Positions 6,865 to 13,817 of a stretch of DNA of 19,886 bases are shown here, one piece after another. Position 1 is the stretch's first letter. The number at the start of each line of letters is the position of its first letter. Both the position numbers and the translations under genes were made by a program. The DNA comes from CAYSCW01 sp964449165 (GTDB lineage: Bacteria; Acidobacteriota; Aminicenantia; Aminicenantales; Aminicenantaceae): positions 1 to 19,886 of the forward strand of contig CAYVAT010000050.1 of assembly GCA_964449165.1 (NCBI GenBank). Direction: 5' to 3'. The notes below the pieces were generated by a model. That model made no database searches, had not been told where the DNA came from, and worked only from the letters and a program-made list of their open reading frames with translations.

Positions 6865-7731
6865 CTATTTTTTGGATAAAGCTTCAACAGCCGTCATGAT
6901 TTCCAAAAGTTCCTTGGTGATGGAAGCCTGCCTGATTTTGTTTAAAATCAGCCTCAAGTCTTCAATCAATTCCTCCGCATTCTTGGTGGCATTTTCCATG
7001 GCCATCATCCTCGCTGCATGTTCTGCAACCTGAGACTCAAAGAGCGAATGAAAGATTTGGTTTTCAACATATTCAGGCAGAAGTGTATGAAGAATGGGCC
7101 CTGCCTCCGGCTCCCAATCCGGCATCAAGCCTTCATTCCTTCGCTCTTCCTCCGGCCATTCGATGGGAAGAATCTTGCTGATAGTTATCCGCGGAGCAAG
7201 GATAGACTTAAATTCATTATAGACGGCATAGACAGCATCCGTCTTGCTGTATGAATAAAGTTGAATGATAAATTGAGCAAGTTCTCTCATTTCCTGGGGT
7301 GTTAGCTTATCCATCTCTCCCGAATAGACTCTGCTCAAAGGGAAAGGATGACGCCTGAAAAAAACTTCAGCTTTTTTGCCCATCAGAATCAAACGCACAT
7401 TTGTGTTTCGGGCTTTTTCCTTTAAGAAAGAAAACGCTTCTTGTAGAAGATTGGCATTAAAAGCTCCACACAGCCCCTTATCTGAAGTGATGATCAGGCA
7501 TTCAATCGTCTTCTCCTCTCTCCTTGCGAGCAAAGGATGATCAAAACTTTTTTGCCAGAAAGCCACTTCAGACAGAAACGAGGGCATAGAATGCCAGTAA
7601 GGACGGGCTTCCATGAGAGGCCGCTGAGCTTTTTTGAGCTTGGCCGTAGCCACGGTCTTCATGGCCTGAGTAATCTGCTGGGTGTTTATGACACTCTTGA
7701 TTCGTCGCCGCAAGTCGATTAAAGCTGGCAT
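6865..7731 (-). CDS. atpG: ATP synthase gamma subunit
   Basis: This 288-aa central-stalk subunit of F1 transmits rotation between the c-ring and the catalytic hexamer. The N-terminal helix (IDLRRRIKSVINTQQITQAM, 5-24) and the C-terminal helix (NKIRQASITKELLEIMTAVEAL) are the two coiled-coil strands that enter the alpha/beta hexamer and are well conserved. The middle has the SDKGLCGAFNANL motif. Length is normal for the family. The ATG follows the atpA stop after a single nucleotide. Confidence 0.96.
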   Translation of the reverse strand: MPALIDLRRRIKSVINTQQITQAMKTVATAKLKKAQRPLMEARPYWHSMPSFLSEVAFWQKSFDHPLLARREEKTIECLIITSDKGLCGAFNANLLQEAFSFLKEKARNTNVRLILMGKKAEVFFRRHPFPLSRVYSGEMDKLTPQEMRELAQFIIQLYSYSKTDAVYAVYNEFKSILAPRITISKILPIEWPEEERRNEGLMPDWEPEAGPILHTLLPEYVENQIFHSLFESQVAEHAARMMAMENATKNAEELIEDLRLILNKIRQASITKELLEIMTAVEALSKK

Positions 7732-7732
7732 A

Positions 7733-9250
7733 TCAGGACTTTTCCTCCTTGAATTTCTGGTTAAACTCTTTTAGTGCCTTGGCAATCGCCTCATCAAGCT
7801 CGGAATCGATCTCCTTTTTTTCTGCAATCTTCTTTAATATATCTGCATATTCTTTCTCGAAATATTCATAGAGCTGCTTCTCATATTTCTTGACTTCGCT
7901 GACTTCAAACTCATCCAGATATCCCCTGTTTCCTGCATAGATGATAAGGACCTGCTTTTCCACTTGTAAGGGAATATACTGCTCTTGATTGAGAATTTCG
8001 GTCAACCTCTCTCCTCTGTCAAGCTGAGCCTGGCTAGCCTTGTCTAATTCTGTCCCAAACTGGGCAAAAGTCACCAGTTCTCTGTACTGGGCTAAATCCA
8101 GACGCAGCTGTCCCGCCACCTGCTTCATGGCTTTGATCTGGGCATTCCCTCCCACCCGGGAAACAGATATTCCCACGTTTATGGCTGGTCTGATACCGGC
8201 ATTGAAAAGCTCTGGTTCTAAATATATTTGGCCGTCGGTAATGGAAATGACATTTGTCGGAATATAGCCTGAGACATCTCCAGCCTGGGTTTCGATGATG
8301 GGAAGCGCGGTCAAAGATCCCCCGCCGCTCTCATCATTGTACTTGGCAGCTCTTTCCAGCAGTCTGGAGTGGAGATAGAAGACATCACCGGGATAGGCCT
8401 CCCGTCCAGGCGGTCTCCGGAGCAGGAGAGAGATCTCTCTGTATGCGGCAGCATGCTTGGAGAGATCATCATAGACAAGGAGTGCATGCTGTCCGTTGTC
8501 CCGGAAGTACTCTCCTATGGCACAACCGCTGTAAGGAGCAAGATACTGGAGAGGAGAAGGATCACTGGCAGCGGCAGCAACTATGATGGAGTAATCCATC
8601 GCACCATAATCCTCCAGGATTTTAATGATATAGGCAATGGTCGAATTTTTCTGACCTACAGCCACGTAGATGCAGATAACGTCCTTGCCTTTCTGATTGA
8701 TGATGGTGTCGATGGCAATGGCTGTCTTTCCCGTCTGGCGGTCTCCGATGATGAGCTCCCTCTGGCCTCGTCCTATGGGGATCATTGCATCGATAGCCTT
8801 GATTCCAGTCTGCAAAGGCTGTTTGACTGGCAATCGATCCACCACACCGGGAGCCAAACGCTCCACCTCCATGAAGGTATCGGTCTTTATAGGACCCTTT
8901 TCATCCAATGGCTGTCCCAAGGGATTCACCACTCTTCCGACAAGATCCGGGCCAGAAGGAACCTGGATGATCCTGTGAGTGCGCTTGACCAAATCACCCT
9001 CTTTAACCAGATGACTCTCTCCTAAAAGAACCGCTCCTACGCTGTCTTCTTCCAAATTTAAGGCAAGTCCATAGAGATCTCGTGGAAATTCAAGCAGTTC
9101 GTTGTACATTACACTATCCAGACCGTAAATTTGGGCTATGCCATCTCCTACAGCTGTCACTGTCCCCACTTCTTTGATGTCTACTTCTGCCTCATAGCCC
9201 TCGATCTGGCGTTGGATTATGCGGCTTATTTCATCAGCTTTTATTTCCAT
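7733..9250 (-). CDS. atpA: ATP synthase alpha subunit
   Basis: This 505-aa non-catalytic nucleotide-binding subunit of F1 has Walker A GDRQTGKT (169-176), the segment YFRDNGQHALLVYDDLSKHAAAYR (248-271) and the arginine finger in SVSRVGGNAQ (Arg365). Length and domain layout (N-terminal barrel, nucleotide-binding domain, C-terminal helical bundle) are standard. AGGAAGGAAG lies directly upstream of the ATG. It sits 8 nt downstream of atpH and 1 nt upstream of atpG, in the common delta-alpha-gamma-beta-epsilon order. Confidence 0.97.
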   Translation of the reverse strand: MEIKADEISRIIQRQIEGYEAEVDIKEVGTVTAVGDGIAQIYGLDSVMYNELLEFPRDLYGLALNLEEDSVGAVLLGESHLVKEGDLVKRTHRIIQVPSGPDLVGRVVNPLGQPLDEKGPIKTDTFMEVERLAPGVVDRLPVKQPLQTGIKAIDAMIPIGRGQRELIIGDRQTGKTAIAIDTIINQKGKDVICIYVAVGQKNSTIAYIIKILEDYGAMDYSIIVAAAASDPSPLQYLAPYSGCAIGEYFRDNGQHALLVYDDLSKHAAAYREISLLLRRPPGREAYPGDVFYLHSRLLERAAKYNDESGGGSLTALPIIETQAGDVSGYIPTNVISITDGQIYLEPELFNAGIRPAINVGISVSRVGGNAQIKAMKQVAGQLRLDLAQYRELVTFAQFGTELDKASQAQLDRGERLTEILNQEQYIPLQVEKQVLIIYAGNRGYLDEFEVSEVKKYEKQLYEYFEKEYADILKKIAEKKEIDSELDEAIAKALKEFNQKFKEEKS

Positions 9251-9258
9251 CTTCCTTC

Positions 9259-9801
9259 CTACTCCTCGATTATTTTTTCCTTGAGATTATCCAGACTCCC
9301 TTTAATGGAAACATCATAGACGATATTTCCCTTACGTAAAGAAAGGCCTCCGATCAACTCAGGGTCAACTCTATATTTTAACGAGACTGGGCCCCTTTCC
9401 AAAATCTCCAATTTTTCTTTCAACCTGCTCTTCTGAACATCCTTCAGAGGCACGGCTGAAAAGATTTCAATGGTGGAAATTCCTCTCCTTTCATCCCAAA
9501 GGATAGGAAAAGATTCCACGATATCGCCGAGAATTCCAATCCGGTCGTTCTCGATAAGAAGCAGGATGAACCTGGAAATTTTCCCTGCCCATTTTCTTCC
9601 CGACACAATCTCTTTCCCAATCTGAATCTTCCTGGTTTTGGGCAAGAAAGGGTTGGCAAGAGCTTGACGGAGCTGTTCAGACTCTAAAACAAGATTGAAA
9701 AAATCTCCCAATTGCTGGAAAAGGGTTTCAAACTCCTTTTGATCCTTGACGGAGCTAACTAACCCTTGAGTGTATCTCTTTGCTAGAATCTGACTTCTCA
9801 T
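9259..9801 (-). CDS. atpH: ATP synthase delta subunit
   Basis: This 180-aa peripheral-stalk subunit (OSCP/delta family) joins the b stalk to the top of F1. The N-terminal AKRYTQGLVSSVKDQKEFETLFQQL matches the family's AKRYAxAL start and six-helix bundle. The C-terminal part holds the typical DPELIGGLSLRKGNIVYDVSIKGSLDNLKEKI segment. Its start codon lies 47 bp inside the end of atpF, so the two stalk genes overlap and are probably translated together. Confidence 0.94.
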   Translation of the reverse strand: MRSQILAKRYTQGLVSSVKDQKEFETLFQQLGDFFNLVLESEQLRQALANPFLPKTRKIQIGKEIVSGRKWAGKISRFILLLIENDRIGILGDIVESFPILWDERRGISTIEIFSAVPLKDVQKSRLKEKLEILERGPVSLKYRVDPELIGGLSLRKGNIVYDVSIKGSLDNLKEKIIEE

Positions 9802-10357
9802 ATAAACTCTCGATTTTTTCGATGGATTTATCGATAAGCTCGAATGCCGTCTCGGGTGTCATCTTTCGCTTTATCCTCTCCCGAGCAAGGGATGTTGCCA
9901 GTTCAGCGGCATGTTCTTTAAGTTCTCGAACTCCTGCCCTGGTGAGCATCTCAATTTCCTCTTGAGCATACCGTTTCAGCCGTTCAGCCTCTTGAAGGGT
10001 CTTTTCGATGATCCTCTCTTTTTCTTTCTGACCATTTACCCTCCCTTCTTGTCTGATCTGGGCGATTTCTTCTTCAATGCGGCTCAGTCGTTCTCTCACC
10101 TGGCCCAACTTCCTTTCTGCTTCTTTCCAAGAATTTTTGCTCTCCTTAAGGGTAAACTCTATTTTCTGTGCTCTCGCCTGAAGGAAATTGCGGAGGGGCC
10201 TGTAGAGGATATAAGCCAAACCTCCGAAGAGGACGATAAAATTCAACGCTTTTCCCAAAAATTCCATAGAATAGGATGAATGCTCCTCCTCTGCCTGGGC
10301 GGTCTGGAACAAAACAAGTATGAAGAGGACAAAAATCAGGTTTCTTTTCCAAGACAT
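9755..10357 (-). CDS. atpF: ATP synthase b subunit with N-terminal signal peptide
   Basis: This 200-aa F0 peripheral-stalk subunit begins with a signal-peptide-like segment (MSWKRN, hydrophobic 7-19, AQA-EEE junction at 22/23). This precedes the real membrane helix (about 35-52, ending in the YRPLRNFL boundary typical of b subunits). The rest is a long charged helix suited to the parallel stalk coiled coil. Cleavable leaders on b occur in some Desulfobacterota-like lineages; cleavage here is inferred. The ATG overlaps the atpF' stop by 1 nt (TAATG), and the 3' end overlaps atpH by 47 bp. Confidence 0.9.
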   Translation of the reverse strand: MSWKRNLIFVLFILVLFQTAQAEEEHSSYSMEFLGKALNFIVLFGGLAYILYRPLRNFLQARAQKIEFTLKESKNSWKEAERKLGQVRERLSRIEEEIAQIRQEGRVNGQKEKERIIEKTLQEAERLKRYAQEEIEMLTRAGVRELKEHAAELATSLARERIKRKMTPETAFELIDKSIEKIESLYEKSDSSKEIHSRVS

Positions 10358-10773
10358 TAAATCAAAAGCCTCTTCTCGATTCTCTCAGCCAGCCCCTCAC
10401 TTTGCGATTCAAGCTTCTTCTTCAATGAACTGATTTGCTTCTCTAGGGTCTCCTTGGCAGTCTCAACTTGGCTGCGGCAATCTCGATTCGTTTCTTCCAA
10501 TATCTTCTCCTTCTCCCTGAAGCCTTCCTGCTGCAATTTTTCTTTGAGGGACTGGGCTTCAGCTCTCGCCTCTTCTAACTTCTCTTCTATCCGATGAAAC
10601 TCCTCCTCAAAAGTCCGGAGTGTATCTTCTGTGCTCTTTCTGTTTCCTTGGATCTTTGCTTCTCTCTCTCCCATCACTTTTCGCAAAGGGTTAAAAAAGG
10701 CTTTGGTGAGCACAGCCACAAGTATCCAGACTATAAAGAAGACAACGATCAAGCTCACATCGATTGAAAGCAT
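10357..10773 (-). CDS. ATP synthase b' (second b-type) subunit
   Basis: This 138-aa F0 stalk subunit has one N-terminal membrane helix (about 7-24), then NPLRKVMGEREAKIQG and a continuous charged helix with heptad character. It is shorter than the following b subunit and has no leader peptide, as in organisms that use a b/b' heterodimer. As first gene of the ATP synthase run it follows a 117-bp gap containing a plausible promoter (10803-10831). No strong ribosome-binding site is visible. The genes for the a and c subunits are not adjacent. Confidence 0.85.
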   Translation of the reverse strand: MLSIDVSLIVVFFIVWILVAVLTKAFFNPLRKVMGEREAKIQGNRKSTEDTLRTFEEEFHRIEEKLEEARAEAQSLKEKLQQEGFREKEKILEETNRDCRSQVETAKETLEKQISSLKKKLESQSEGLAERIEKRLLI

Positions 10774-10802
10774 TGTTTAAAAAGAAGCCAAAATTAGGCA
10801 AA

Positions 10803-10831
10803 AATGTAACATTTTTCCCCTAAAAAAGCAA
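10803..10831 (-). promoter_or_regulatory. Probable promoter of the atp-trmN6-wzm-wzt run
   Basis: Read on the minus strand, TTGCTT (10831-10826) and TACATT (10808-10803) are 17 nt apart, which puts transcription start near 10796, just upstream of atpF'. The -10 lies inside a short AT palindrome: AAAAATG (10800-10806) pairs with CATTTTT (10810-10816). The hexamers are moderate matches, and read-through from accD-folC is also possible. Confidence 0.4.
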
Positions 10832-10890
10832 GCAGGCTAAAAGTAGGCAAGTTATCTCTTTTTTAGTGTTAGGAGTGAGAATGGTACCCA

Positions 10891-12192
10891 TCAATTTCTT
10901 ATACCATGAGGAAAAAATTTTTTTATCTCTCCCACGATGTAGAGAGAGCCTGTAACAAGTATGCAATCATCGCGAGCGGCATTCTCGAGTGCCGTAAGAA
11001 GGGCCTTCTTCGGATCAGGCTCCAAAAAGAGGCGATTTTCGAATTTGGAAACCCTTCCCTTTATTTCCTCAGGGGAAGCTCCCTTGAAAAAAGGAAAGCG
11101 GGTCAGGATCACCATCCTGGAGAGAGGGAAGAGTATGTCAGCAATCATCTCAATCTTCTTATCCCTCATGGAAGCATAAACAAGGATGATGGGTGTGGGT
11201 ATAAAATCGCGGATATAATCTCGTAGAGCCATGGCCCCTTCTTCATTGTGAGCTCCATCCAAGACGACTAGAGGAGAGGAAGAAATAACTTCCATCCGTC
11301 CTTCCCATCGGACTGTTTCCACTCCCCGGATGATCTTTTCTTTCTCCAAATTTTTCCAATTTTCACTGAGTCTTTCCGAGGCCACTAGAGCCACAGCTGC
11401 ATTTTTGCCTTGATGTCGACCTGGGAGAGCGGGAGAATAACAGTACTTCTCTTTATCAGACCTGTATTCAAATTGATAGGCGTTCCTTCTTTTTCGGGCT
11501 GAGTAGGATTCTTTGCTCTCGAAGACACCAAAGAAGGGAGCACGAAGTTCCTCTGCTCTCTTTTTTATGGTTAGAAAAGCTTCTCTTGGCTCCACTCCAC
11601 AGACAACAGGCACACTCTCTCTCATGATCCCCGCCTTTTCAAAGGCTATCTGTTCCAAGCTCTCCCCTAAAAACTTCTGATGTTCCGCAGAAATGGTGGT
11701 GATGACAGTTAGCACAGGATCCACCACATTGGTGGCGTCAAACCTGCCTCCCATACCCACTTCCAAGACAGCCATATCAACCTTTTGCTCTTGGAAGTAA
11801 ACCAGTGCCAAACAAGTGAGCAGTTCAAAATACGTGGGTGGGGATAGCAATATCTTAGAGTCGATCAACCCTTCAATTGTTTTTTTCAGCCAGGTGAGAA
11901 TTCGGCATAATGCGCGGGCAGCAATCGGCGCTTTCCCAATTCTGATCCTTTCTTCTACCCGCACAAGATGAGGGGAGGTGAAAAGGCCAACCCGGAAACC
12001 ATGAAGAGTCAAAATCTGGCTGAGCATGGCACAGACCGATCCTTTCCCGTTCGTTCCTGCTATAAGAACAGAAGGATATTTTTGGTGGGGATTGCTTAAT
12101 GCAGACAACACGGCTCTAACATTATCCAGCCCGAATTTGATGCCTAAGTTTTGTATCTTTTCCAGATACCTTAAGCATTCCCCGTAGTTCAT
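10891..12192 (-). CDS. folC: Bifunctional folylpolyglutamate / dihydrofolate synthase
   Basis: This 433-aa Mur-ligase-family enzyme adds glutamate to dihydropteroate and/or folates. The ATP-binding loop IAGTNGKGS is at 44-52, with SPHLVRVEERIRIG next. The central ATPase motifs EVGMGGRFDATNVVDP and TTISAEHQKFLGESLEQIAFEKAGIM follow. The C-terminal domain has the family VLDGAHNEEGAM motif. Length is typical. Its ATG overlaps the accD stop in ATGA (12189-12192), matching the accD-folC pairing common in bacteria. A 117-bp gap separates it from the ATP synthase genes. Confidence 0.94.
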   Translation of the reverse strand: MNYGECLRYLEKIQNLGIKFGLDNVRAVLSALSNPHQKYPSVLIAGTNGKGSVCAMLSQILTLHGFRVGLFTSPHLVRVEERIRIGKAPIAARALCRILTWLKKTIEGLIDSKILLSPPTYFELLTCLALVYFQEQKVDMAVLEVGMGGRFDATNVVDPVLTVITTISAEHQKFLGESLEQIAFEKAGIMRESVPVVCGVEPREAFLTIKKRAEELRAPFFGVFESKESYSARKRRNAYQFEYRSDKEKYCYSPALPGRHQGKNAAVALVASERLSENWKNLEKEKIIRGVETVRWEGRMEVISSSPLVVLDGAHNEEGAMALRDYIRDFIPTPIILVYASMRDKKIEMIADILFPLSRMVILTRFPFFKGASPEEIKGRVSKFENRLFLEPDPKKALLTALENAARDDCILVTGSLYIVGEIKKFFPHGIRN

Positions 12193-12980
12193 TGAGGACG
12201 GTTAAGGAAGAGCCGTAAAGCTCTGATAAGATAAGGCCTCAGATTCTTCCTCTCCACCACATCATCGAGCATGCCATGGTGCAGAAGAAACTCCGACCGC
12301 TGAAAACCCTTGGGCAGTTTTTCTTTTATAGTCTGTTCGATGACTCGAGGACCAGCAAAACCGATAAGTGCATTGGGCTCAGCGATGTTGATATCACCCA
12401 GCATAGCAAAGCTGGCTGTTACCCCTCCGGTAGTGGGATCAGTCAACACGGAAATATAAGGCACTCTCGCATCCTCAAATCTGGCAATTGTAGAGCTTGT
12501 CTTCATCAACTGCATCAAGGATAGTGCTCCTTCTTGCATCCTAGCTCCTCCAGAACAGGAAACGATGATCAAAGGGATTTTCCGCTCGAGCGCCCTCTCA
12601 GCAGCCAGTGTAATCTTCTCTCCCACCACAGATCCCATACTCCCTCCCATGAATCCAAATTCCATGACTGAAACGACCACCTCTATCCCTCCCATAGCTC
12701 CTTCTGCATTGATGACAGCGTCTGAGAGAGAAGTGTTTTTCTGGTTGTCAACAAGCCTCTTGGAATACTTCATAGAATCTTCGAATCCGAGGGGATCTCT
12801 GGGGATAATGTTCTGATCGATGAGTTTGAAAGTGCTTTCATCAAAAAGCATTTTTAAACGATCCAAAGCTGCAAGCCTGAAATGAAAGCCACAGGCAGGA
12901 CAGACGAAGAAGTTGTCGAGGATATCCTGCCTGTACAGGATGCGGCGGCAGTTGTTACAACGAGTCCATAGCTGGTCCAT
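12189..12980 (-). CDS. accD: Acetyl-CoA carboxylase carboxyltransferase beta subunit
   Basis: This 263-aa subunit of acetyl-CoA carboxylase helps transfer the carboxyl group from carboxybiotin to acetyl-CoA, giving malonyl-CoA for fatty-acid synthesis. A four-Cys zinc ribbon (Cys8, Cys11, Cys27, Cys30) is followed by a crotonase-fold domain with SCSGGARMQEGALSL (141-155) and PTTGGVTASFAMLGD (182-196). It is shorter than the E. coli protein (about 304 aa), mainly at the C-terminus. The alpha subunit (accA) is not in the window. A weak ribosome-binding site (GAAGG) precedes the ATG by about 10 nt. It forms a two-gene unit with folC. Confidence 0.95.
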   Translation of the reverse strand: MDQLWTRCNNCRRILYRQDILDNFFVCPACGFHFRLAALDRLKMLFDESTFKLIDQNIIPRDPLGFEDSMKYSKRLVDNQKNTSLSDAVINAEGAMGGIEVVVSVMEFGFMGGSMGSVVGEKITLAAERALERKIPLIIVSCSGGARMQEGALSLMQLMKTSSTIARFEDARVPYISVLTDPTTGGVTASFAMLGDINIAEPNALIGFAGPRVIEQTIKEKLPKGFQRSEFLLHHGMLDDVVERKNLRPYLIRALRLFLNRPQ

Positions 12981-13027
12981 AGGGATTAAACCTTCATTTC
13001 CAAATCACGGAATGACGATGTATCGAT

Positions 13028-13047
13028 GAAAAAATTCGAATTTTTTC
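13028..13047. other. Perfect 20-bp AT-rich palindrome upstream of accD
   Basis: GAAAAAATTCGAATTTTTTC is an uninterrupted palindrome located 48-67 nt upstream of the accD start and just after the response-regulator gene. It could be an operator for a dimeric repressor acting on accD-folC. As a hairpin it would be weak and loop-poor, and it has only modest terminator character. No regulator family can be named. Confidence 0.35.
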
Positions 13048-13052
13048 TTCTT

Positions 13053-13544
13053 CTATCCTTTATTTTTTGATGATTTTTTCTTCTTTGTTTGGCGTGAACC
13101 GCCGGGGACCATCTCAGAAAGATTCTTAAGCACCGCCTCAGGATCGGGAAGCTCTTCCTCGATATCCTCTTCCTCGTGAAGGAGATTCATCACAGAATCC
13201 ATGAGTTCTTTCTCGTCGACAGGCTTCTCATAATAATCAGAAGCGCCGAATGAACGCAATGCTTCACTCTTATATTGAGGTCCTTTATAGACTCCGGTGA
13301 CAATGATTACCGGCACCTGTCCTTTAGTCTCCTGGAATATTTTTAAAGTCAGGTCAAAACCGTGCAACTTGGGTAACATAGCCTCCAGTATCACTAGATC
13401 AGGATTTTTCTCCTTGAATTTTTCATAAGCAGAGGCTCCGTCAGTGGCGGTTACCACATCCATTCCATGAGATTTCAGGACTTCAGTCAGAAAAGTGAGA
13501 CTGCTGACGTCGAAATCGACTAGCAGTATCATCTTCCCAGGCAT
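13053..13544 (-). CDS. Atypical receiver-domain protein (phospho-acceptor Asp replaced by Glu)
   Basis: This 163-aa single-domain CheY-like receiver has a ~40-residue charged tail ending in lysines (KKKKSSKNKG). The fold signatures are present: ILLVD at strand 1, PDLVIL-x-AMLP at strand 3, VTG with Thr83, and EKP with Lys107. However, the position normally occupied by the phosphorylated Asp is Glu54, and the acidic pair reads D10-F11-D12 rather than DD. This suggests a receiver that is not phosphorylated in the usual way, possibly fixed in an active-like state by Glu. There is no output domain, so it would act by protein contacts. No histidine kinase is nearby. The start is ATG at 13544; an ATG four codons later is possible. 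It is divergent from the GT2 gene. Confidence 0.85.
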   Translation of the reverse strand: MPGKMILLVDFDVSSLTFLTEVLKSHGMDVVTATDGASAYEKFKEKNPDLVILEAMLPKLHGFDLTLKIFQETKGQVPVIIVTGVYKGPQYKSEALRSFGASDYYEKPVDEKELMDSVMNLLHEEEDIEEELPDPEAVLKNLSEMVPGGSRQTKKKKSSKNKG

Positions 13545-13639
13545 AATATAAAAAAGATTCTAAAATATACCCAATGGAAAGTCAATCGGAAGAAATGTGA
13601 GGTAATTATCCTTATTTCCGTGATAGGGGTGAGGGATGG

Positions 13640-13717
13640 GGCGCCGGTTCCTTTCCATCCGAAGCCCATAGTGGAAGGGTGGGAGGGTCCTGGCGAGGAT
13701 GGAGGGGAACCGGCGCC
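13640..13717 (+). repeat. Structured palindromic element, copy 2
   Basis: A 21-bp stem (13640-13660 with 13697-13717, two G-U pairs, no mismatches) encloses a 36-nt apex (13661-13696) nearly identical to that of copy 1 (31 of 36 aligned positions). Flanking sequence adds further complementary blocks: GTGAG (13629-13633) with CTCAC (13717-13721), GGATGGG (13634-13640) with CCCATCC (13724-13730), and GTGAGGG (13629-13635) with CCCTCAC (13741-13747), so alternative longer foldings are possible. It lies in the divergent region between the receiver gene and GT2, about 100 nt before GT2. It has the same orientation relative to the downstream plus-strand gene as copy 1. Confidence 0.75.
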
Positions 13718-13763
13718 TCACCACCCATCCTAAAAAATAGCCCTCACGCAAAAAACATGCTTG

Positions 13764-13788
13764 CCAATCAGAATGCTCCGTTGATTGG
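13764..13788. promoter_or_regulatory. Inverted repeat upstream of GT2 gene, possible operator
   Basis: CCAATCA (13764-13770) and TGATTGG (13782-13788) are perfect complements with 11 nt between them, giving half-sites 18 bp apart centre to centre. The right half overlaps a weak promoter candidate, TTGATT (13781-13786) then TTATAT (13804-13809) at 17-nt spacing, so a DNA-binding dimer could control the glycosyltransferase operon. That promoter would leave almost no leader before the ATG at 13818, so the call is tentative. Confidence 0.3.
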
Positions 13789-13817
13789 GAGAATTTCTTT
13801 GTGTTATATTGGAAGAA

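Noticed and set aside
8369..9025. 218-codon plus-strand ORF opposite atpA
   Set aside because: It is an antisense shadow of a highly conserved gene, with no recognisable motif or translation signal.
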